Shown: positions 51,435 through 56,361 of the stretch, in pieces
How positions within the stretch are numbered: the first letter of the stretch is position 1
Layout of the letters: each line of letters starts with the position of its first letter
Assembly: GCA_964472545.1 (NCBI GenBank)
Contig: CAYYNP010000025.1
Location: 1 to 56,361 of the forward strand
DNA from: CAYYNP01 sp964472545
Lineage (GTDB): Bacteria; Planctomycetota; Planctomycetia; Pirellulales; Thermoguttaceae
DNA length: 56,361 nt
Direction of reading: 5' to 3'
Notes under the pieces: model-generated
The model's input: the letters and a program-made list of their open reading frames with translations, nothing else
Databases searched by the model: none
Told to the model about the DNA's origin: nothing
Position numbers and translations under genes: made by a program

Positions 51435-51767
51435 TTACCCGACTGTCGCGACACGAGTCAAGCAGATCACCTGGTATTCTCGTGACTTCTGGCATGTTTT
51501 CCACGTGTGCCCCCCGGGCGAGTTAAGAGGTCTCGTCAGTGCTCCCAAAGTACCCATGCCGCCGCCGACGTCCGCGGGTAGTGGTAACCCACTAATGAAT
51601 ACAGCGCCACCACCGACCGCACGTGTATTGCATATGCAAACAGCATTATACGCGCATCGCCCCCAGATTCCCCGCGTTACCAGCAAAACACCGAGCAGTA
51701 GTGGTAAGACACTAACTGTAGCGCGCCGTGTGGGAGAAGAGTCCTCTGAGAGCGCACTCATGGGCAT
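51435..51767 (-). CDS. Possible small membrane protein
   Basis: A 110-residue frame with a perfect AGGAGG six bases before the ATG at 51767. It has one hydrophobic helix (ATVSVLPLLLGVLLVTRGIW, about 16-35), a glycine-rich hydrophobic part (VGGGAVFISGLPLPADVGGG) and several cysteines. No family is recognised, and the surrounding DNA is repetitive and lower in GC, so it may be chance. Confidence 0.35.
   Translation of the reverse strand: MPMSALSEDSSPTRRATVSVLPLLLGVLLVTRGIWGRCAYNAVCICNTRAVGGGAVFISGLPLPADVGGGMGTLGALTRPLNSPGGHTWKTCQKSREYQVICLTRVATVG
51573..51712. repeat. Two small TAGTGG hairpins
   Basis: TAGTGG-TAAC-CCACTA at 51577-51592 and a related TAGTGGTAAGACACTA at about 51698-51713. Both lie in the divergent gap between the cysteine-rich gene and the large fusion gene. 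Role unknown. Confidence 0.5.
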
Positions 51768-51857
51768 AGGGTGCCTCCTATGTATACTCATAGACATCTA
51801 CGCGAGAGGGATCTTGTGTGGTTTCAGCACGCGTATTAAGAAATCGGAGTCGGAGTG

Positions 51858-51886
51858 TTGCACGATTCATCAAACTGTAGTATACC
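51858..51886 (+). promoter_or_regulatory. Weak promoter of the fusion gene
   Basis: TTGCAC (51858-51863) and TATACC (51881-51886) are 17 bases apart, about 55 bases upstream of the start at 51942. Matches are three and four of six. Confidence 0.3.
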
Positions 51887-51941
51887 GTAAGCGATGACGC
51901 TGCATTGTGCATCTTGTTGACCGGCAATGGCGGGGACGACA

Positions 51942-54900
51942 ATGAGACGCCTCATACTGCGATCGTTCCAAAGCCCCGGCGACGTCTTGATGATGACCGC
52001 CGCCGTGCGAGATCTCCACGCGGCTTGCCCGGGCGAGTTTCAGACCGACGTGCGAACTTCGGCCGACGCGATCTGGCAGGGCAATCCACATCTGACGCCC
52101 TTGAAAGAAGGCGCGCAAGACGTCGAGACGCTCGATGTGCATTATCCACTGATTCATCAGAGCAATCAGCGTCCGTACCATTTCATCCACGGATACGCGC
52201 AGTATCTCGAAGAACAACTCGGCGTACGCATTCCAGTGACGAGATGCCACGGCGATATCTTCTTGTCGGCGGAAGAGAAGAGCGCACCGCCCCCGGGCGC
52301 GGAGTTGGGCGTGCCCGAGAGGTTTTGGATCATCGTGGCCGGCGGCAAACATGACTTCACGGCGAAATGGTGGAATCCGGCCAGCTATCAGGCCGTGGTG
52401 GATGCGTTCGCGGATCGGATTCATTTTGTCCAGTGTGGCGAAGAAGGACACTGGCATCCGTCGTTGACGGGCGTGACGAATCTGGTTGGAAAGACCGACC
52501 TGCGGGAGTTCATTCGGCTGATGTACTACGCCGAGGGGGTCGTCTGCCCGGTGACGTTCGCGATGCACTTGGCGGCGGCGGTCGAAACGCGTCGCGGCAA
52601 ACCAAAGTGCCGGCCGGCCGTGGTGATTGCCGGCGGCCGAGAGCCCGCGCATTGGGAGGCGTACACCGGCCACCAGTTCATCAGCACCAACGGCGCCCTG
52701 TCGTGTTGCGCCACCGGCGGCTGCTGGAAGTCCCGTTGCCAAGCGGTCGGTGACGGGGATGAGAAGGACCGGCGGAATACGTGTGAGCGTCCGGTGCGGG
52801 TTGCCCCCGAGTTGTGCATTCCCGAGTGTATGAGCACGATTACGCCTGAAACCGTGATTCGGCGCATCAACCTGTACTATGGGGGAGGCACTCTGCCCCG
52901 GGGCAAAGCGGTCGTAGCGTCAGCGGCGGGGGTGTCAGCGGCGGGGGCGCCGAAACCTCGATCGGCGAAAAGTCGGCGTAAGAAGGAGCAAGGGCAAAAG
53001 ATGGACGTGCTTATCAGGTTTCGGCACGGATTGGGAGACGCCGTGCAGTTTGGCGTCGTGTTGAGGCATATCCGGAAGCGGCATCCGGAATGGAACGTGG
53101 ACGTTACGAGCCTGCGGGGCAAGCACTCTGCCGTCCACGGTCTTTGTCGGCGGAGTTACCACGACGGCGAGCCCCAGCCCGACGAAGCGTCTTACCAGCG
53201 CGTGTTCGATATCGAATGGCACGAGCAGGACCGGCCGCAGGAGAACGTGCCGTCGACGAAGGTCACACGATGCCTCATCGAGACCTTTGGGATCGAGCCG
53301 GACTTGGCCCTCTACCGCTATCGGGTCGACCGGAGGGAGACGGCGAAGGGCAAGGCAGCGGAGTACCTCCGCAAAGTGTCGCAAAACGGCGGAGGGCAGA
53401 ACGGGCGATTCCCGGTGCTCTTGTTGCACTATGAGGGAAACACGTCGCAAGATGCGAAGAACCTGACGCATGAAGCAGCGCACGGCATCTGCCAGGCGGC
53501 GATTACGAAGGGGTTGACTCCGGTCATTCTCGACTGGGACGGCCGTTCTCCGCTGCCGGACCAAGAGACGATCTTCTGTCCGACGCCCGGCCCGTCGGAC
53601 CTTTGGGGTGGATTCGGCTCGGGAGACGCGGAAGTGCTGGCGGCCATGATCGAGCAGTCGTCGATGTTCGTCGGCATCGACAGCGGGCCGTTGCACGTGG
53701 CGGGCGCCACGAGCACACCCACGCTGGCCGTCTGGACCGGACATTTTCCTTCGCAGTACTTCGATCTTGCCGACAACGTAACGCATTTCATTCCGGCCGA
53801 TTGGAGAACGATCGGATTCGCGCGGCGGCGCGAGGTGGCAGATTTCTTCCAGAAGCACTACCGGACACACGTCTATCGAAATCTAGCGAGTGATCTAATG
53901 CACGCCATTGCGCCGACTGGAGAACAAGGCAATGGGCAGCACCGTGACGAGAGCCTTATTGCTTGCGGGGAATTCTGGGTCCGACGCGACAACGTCGAGC
54001 AGGATCTGGTGATCGTACGCGACGTTTTCGAGCAGGATGCCTATCGAACGGCACTCTTGTCGGACAACGCCGGCGAGCAGGTTGTGGTGGACGTCGGTGC
54101 GCATATCGGGTGTTTTGCCAAGTTGTGGCATCGGAAGAACCCCCGAGCCAAGATCATCTGTGTGGAAGCCTGCCCGGAGAACCTCGACGCTCTGCGCGCG
54201 AACGTGGGCGACTTTGCGGAGATCGTTCACGCGGCCTGCACGTACGAGGCGGAGTCCGTGGCGTTGCTCAATGCGGTTCGCCCCAACTGCGAGAGCACCG
54301 GCGGATCGGTGGTGGTGCCACGTTCCGAGCTGGAAACGAGCGACTTGCGACAGCAGGGCTACACGTATTGGAACGACCTGCGAGAGTTGCCTACGGTCAC
54401 TCTCGAGGACCTGATGGAACGCTTCAATTTCGACCGAATCGACGTGTTGAAGTTGGACTGCGAGGGAAGCGAGTACTCGATTCTCGGCCAGACGCCCTCA
54501 TTGCACAAGGTGCGCATGGTTCTTGGAGAGTACCACGATCGAGCGCGGTGGGATCCATTCCGTCAACGCCGATTGCCCGGATGGGATTACGGGCACATGT
54601 GCGATCACGATGGAAAGGTGGGAAACTTCCACTATGCGAATCCTACATGGCCACCCCGCCTGGTCGACGATGTGGTCTGCCCCAAGAGCGCCCTGCGAAT
54701 AGCTGTTCCCAGCGGCATCGGCGACGCGTTATGGTCGTTGACCAAGGTGCCGGCCATGCGGAAGAAGTATGGCGCGGAGAAGGTCCACATTGCCGTTCAG
54801 AACAGCGAGATCCAGCGCGCAGCGGCGTTCGTGGAGGCATTTGACTTCGTGGATTCGGTGTCTTTCGAGGACTTTCCGATCCATCCCGAGGACCCATTCA

Positions 54901-55622
54901 CAAAGCAGGGCAAGTATGCCTATGTTCCATCACAGAGTGACTATTTCGGCTACGACTGGCTGTTGATTGCAAACGAACACTTGGAGATGGGCCGACGGCT
55001 CGAGGAGTGGCTGCCGGAGTACGAAACCGACTTCTCGATCGGCAAACGTTTCTGCTTCAACGTCCGGCAACTCGACTACGCGGACGCCGTGCACGATCAA
55101 CACGGCCCTTACGTCGTGTTCTACCTTGGACCCGAGGGGGGGAATACGGCAGCGGGGCACAACCGCGGAGGGCTGTGGCGTGAGGATGACTGGCTAGAGT
55201 TGGGGCAACTCTGCCGGCGCGCGCAGTTGAGCGTTGTCGTCGTCGGTGCCGAGTACGATCGCGGTTACAGTGCTCCGCTGGTAGATCGCGCCCGCCGAGA
55301 GAAGTGCGAGTGGGTCGACCTCGTAGGCAGAACTGAGATCCGTGAGACTTTTGCCGTTATTCGCCGGGCAAAGTTCGTGGTGTCGTACCAGTCTGGTATC
55401 GGGATATTCTGTCCGTACCTGGGCGTACCCGCGGCAGTCTTCTGGCGCCCCTATGGAGACTCCATTCACCCTTCGCATTTCGTGTCGTTCCAGGAGGCGA
55501 TGGCCTCGGCGTGGGTTCCTCCGGATGTCCTCGAGACTCGACGGTATTTGCCGTTGATTTACGGGCGTTGCACGCCACAGTCGATTGTCGAACACGCTGT
55601 AGATCATAGGTGGATCAAGTGA
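51942..55622 (+). CDS. Four-domain fusion: GT9-like, GT9-like, FkbM methyltransferase, GT9-like
   Basis: A 1226-residue protein; ATG 51942 is chosen for its GGGGA site. Domain 1 (about 1-320) starts LRSFQSPGDVLMMTAAVRDL and ends with a cysteine cluster (LSCCATGGCWKSRC; CIPECMS). An alanine/lysine linker leads to domain 2 (about 354-646: RFRHGLGDAVQFGVVLRHI; VGIDSGPLHVAGATSTPTLA). Domain 3 (about 674-860) is an FkbM-type SAM-dependent methyltransferase (VVVDVGAHIGCFAKLWH; VLKLDCEGSEYSIL). Domain 4 (about 917-1226) is again GT9-like (VPSGIGDALWSLTKVPAMRK; VSYQSGIGIFCPYLGVPAAV). It would build and methylate a glycan; acceptor and sugars are unknown. GTGA at its end overlaps the next gene. Confidence 0.78.
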   Translation: MRRLILRSFQSPGDVLMMTAAVRDLHAACPGEFQTDVRTSADAIWQGNPHLTPLKEGAQDVETLDVHYPLIHQSNQRPYHFIHGYAQYLEEQLGVRIPVTRCHGDIFLSAEEKSAPPPGAELGVPERFWIIVAGGKHDFTAKWWNPASYQAVVDAFADRIHFVQCGEEGHWHPSLTGVTNLVGKTDLREFIRLMYYAEGVVCPVTFAMHLAAAVETRRGKPKCRPAVVIAGGREPAHWEAYTGHQFISTNGALSCCATGGCWKSRCQAVGDGDEKDRRNTCERPVRVAPELCIPECMSTITPETVIRRINLYYGGGTLPRGKAVVASAAGVSAAGAPKPRSAKSRRKKEQGQKMDVLIRFRHGLGDAVQFGVVLRHIRKRHPEWNVDVTSLRGKHSAVHGLCRRSYHDGEPQPDEASYQRVFDIEWHEQDRPQENVPSTKVTRCLIETFGIEPDLALYRYRVDRRETAKGKAAEYLRKVSQNGGGQNGRFPVLLLHYEGNTSQDAKNLTHEAAHGICQAAITKGLTPVILDWDGRSPLPDQETIFCPTPGPSDLWGGFGSGDAEVLAAMIEQSSMFVGIDSGPLHVAGATSTPTLAVWTGHFPSQYFDLADNVTHFIPADWRTIGFARRREVADFFQKHYRTHVYRNLASDLMHAIAPTGEQGNGQHRDESLIACGEFWVRRDNVEQDLVIVRDVFEQDAYRTALLSDNAGEQVVVDVGAHIGCFAKLWHRKNPRAKIICVEACPENLDALRANVGDFAEIVHAACTYEAESVALLNAVRPNCESTGGSVVVPRSELETSDLRQQGYTYWNDLRELPTVTLEDLMERFNFDRIDVLKLDCEGSEYSILGQTPSLHKVRMVLGEYHDRARWDPFRQRRLPGWDYGHMCDHDGKVGNFHYANPTWPPRLVDDVVCPKSALRIAVPSGIGDALWSLTKVPAMRKKYGAEKVHIAVQNSEIQRAAAFVEAFDFVDSVSFEDFPIHPEDPFTKQGKYAYVPSQSDYFGYDWLLIANEHLEMGRRLEEWLPEYETDFSIGKRFCFNVRQLDYADAVHDQHGPYVVFYLGPEGGNTAAGHNRGGLWREDDWLELGQLCRRAQLSVVVVGAEYDRGYSAPLVDRARREKCEWVDLVGRTEIRETFAVIRRAKFVVSYQSGIGIFCPYLGVPAAVFWRPYGDSIHPSHFVSFQEAMASAWVPPDVLETRRYLPLIYGRCTPQSIVEHAVDHRWIK

Positions 55623-56361
55623 ATTCTATTGGACTGGTGCTGTCAAAGCCAACGTCGTGGTTTCCTGGTGACCCGATCATTTACGCCGGGTTTGAGAGGC
55701 TGTTCGGCTCATTGGCCGATTGTAGAGCCGTCGCTGCCGATCCGTCGTCGGTCGGGCAATGCACTGACGTCGTCAAGCACGGCTCGCCGGGTTGGATGAA
55801 GCCACGGTTTCGCCAAGTGTACGAAGCGTGTATCGAGACAAGGACGCCTCTACACCTCCTGGGGATCGGGCACTTCCACGATTCGTACGAGTTTCTTCCC
55901 GAGGAAGACTTCCTCCGGCGGCTTGTCCGGTCCGGCATACTGAGGGTTGTCGTCTGCCGCGACAAACTGTCGTACCATCACTTCTCACGCCTCAACATGA
56001 ATCCGCTGTATCTCTTGCCCTGCCCCGGGTTCTATTTCTTCCCGGCAACGACACCTGTACGGAGTAAGCGTCGAATTGCCCTCGATCTTCTTGATCCCGA
56101 GACCAGAGGATGGTACGGCCATTGCCACAAGGGGTATCGAGAAAAGACCGCACACCTATACGCCCGACTCAGGGACCTTGGAGCAGACGTAACCGTCGGC
56201 GTCCATCGAAGGCCGCAAGAGAAGCCGGTTCGCGAGGACATCGGGTGCTCGCGGGACTTCGTCGAGTGGGCGATGCGGGAGTTTGGCGGTGATGTCTGTA
56301 CCTTCCCCACCCCTTCCCGACGACACAACTCCGATACCTCCACTTCCGACTCCATCCCTGC
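55619..56361 (+). CDS. Polysaccharide pyruvyltransferase-like protein, cut by the window edge
   Basis: The frame runs open from the GTG at 55619 to the window end (at least 247 residues). The GTG overlaps the stop codon of the fusion gene by four bases, so they are coupled. It starts GLVLSKPTSWFPGDPIIYAG and contains LGIGHFHDSYEFLPEEDFLR, VVCRDKLSYHHFSRLNMNPL and LLPCPGF, which resemble the CsaB-type polysaccharide pyruvyltransferase fold (conserved RD(x)S segment). It probably adds a pyruvate ketal to a glycan. The C-terminus is not visible. Confidence 0.6.
   Translation, partial: MNSIGLVLSKPTSWFPGDPIIYAGFERLFGSLADCRAVAADPSSVGQCTDVVKHGSPGWMKPRFRQVYEACIETRTPLHLLGIGHFHDSYEFLPEEDFLRRLVRSGILRVVVCRDKLSYHHFSRLNMNPLYLLPCPGFYFFPATTPVRSKRRIALDLLDPETRGWYGHCHKGYREKTAHLYARLRDLGADVTVGVHRRPQEKPVREDIGCSRDFVEWAMREFGGDVCTFPTPSRRHNSDTSTSDSIP

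Noticed and set aside
48634..56361. Complete prophage
   Set aside because: Only one tail-fibre-like protein is seen; no integrase, terminase, portal, capsid, lysis genes or attachment repeats.

Overview
The window is GC-rich (roughly 60-65%) and reads as a planctomycete chromosome, most like the Pirellulales. Three things suggest this: a PVM-type (Planctomycetes/Verrucomicrobia) bacterial microcompartment (BMC) locus, a DUF1598-like protein and other planctomycete-style hypotheticals, and many palindromic intergenic repeats. I saw no tRNA, rRNA, CRISPR array, integrase or transposase.

Positions 1-8717 hold a compact BMC operon on the + strand. A DeoR/GlpR-type regulator is followed by PduL phosphotransacylase, two hexameric shell proteins, acetate kinase, three pentameric EutN-type shell proteins, a CoA-acylating aldehyde dehydrogenase, a degenerate RpiB-like protein and a class II aldolase. 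In characterised PVM compartments the aldolase splits fuculose/rhamnulose-1-phosphate to lactaldehyde, the dehydrogenase makes the acyl-CoA, PduL makes the acyl-phosphate, and the kinase recovers ATP. Four proteins carry a short amphipathic terminal helix of the encapsulation-peptide type. A large PQQ-type beta-propeller protein follows (8874-11528).

Positions 11582-20048 hold a small membrane protein, a Wza-like polysaccharide export protein with a TPR partner, a degenerate GGDEF protein followed by an all-TPR protein, a lipoprotein and a zincin-like protein. Positions 20212-36751, all on the - strand, hold the S10-spc-alpha ribosomal supercluster in canonical order from rpsJ to rplQ, including secY, adk, map and rpoA. 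No rpmD (L30) or infA is present at the usual places.

Positions 37372-48208 hold a DUF1598-like secreted protein with a MITE-like element at its stop codon, a zinc-ribbon/membrane/propeller protein, lexA, a small basic protein, a pseudopilin-like protein, a diaminopimelate decarboxylase, a Tat-exported hypothetical and an M48 peptidase.

The last part (about 48634-56361) looks different. It is lower in GC in places and encodes a sulfotransferase-like protein, a GT9-like glycosyltransferase, a cysteine-rich protein with tail-fibre-like features, a 1226-residue GT9-GT9-FkbM-GT9 fusion, and a pyruvyltransferase-like gene cut by the window edge. I read it as a possible system for building and decorating an unusual cysteine-rich surface or fibre protein. 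This is the least explained and most interesting part of the window.
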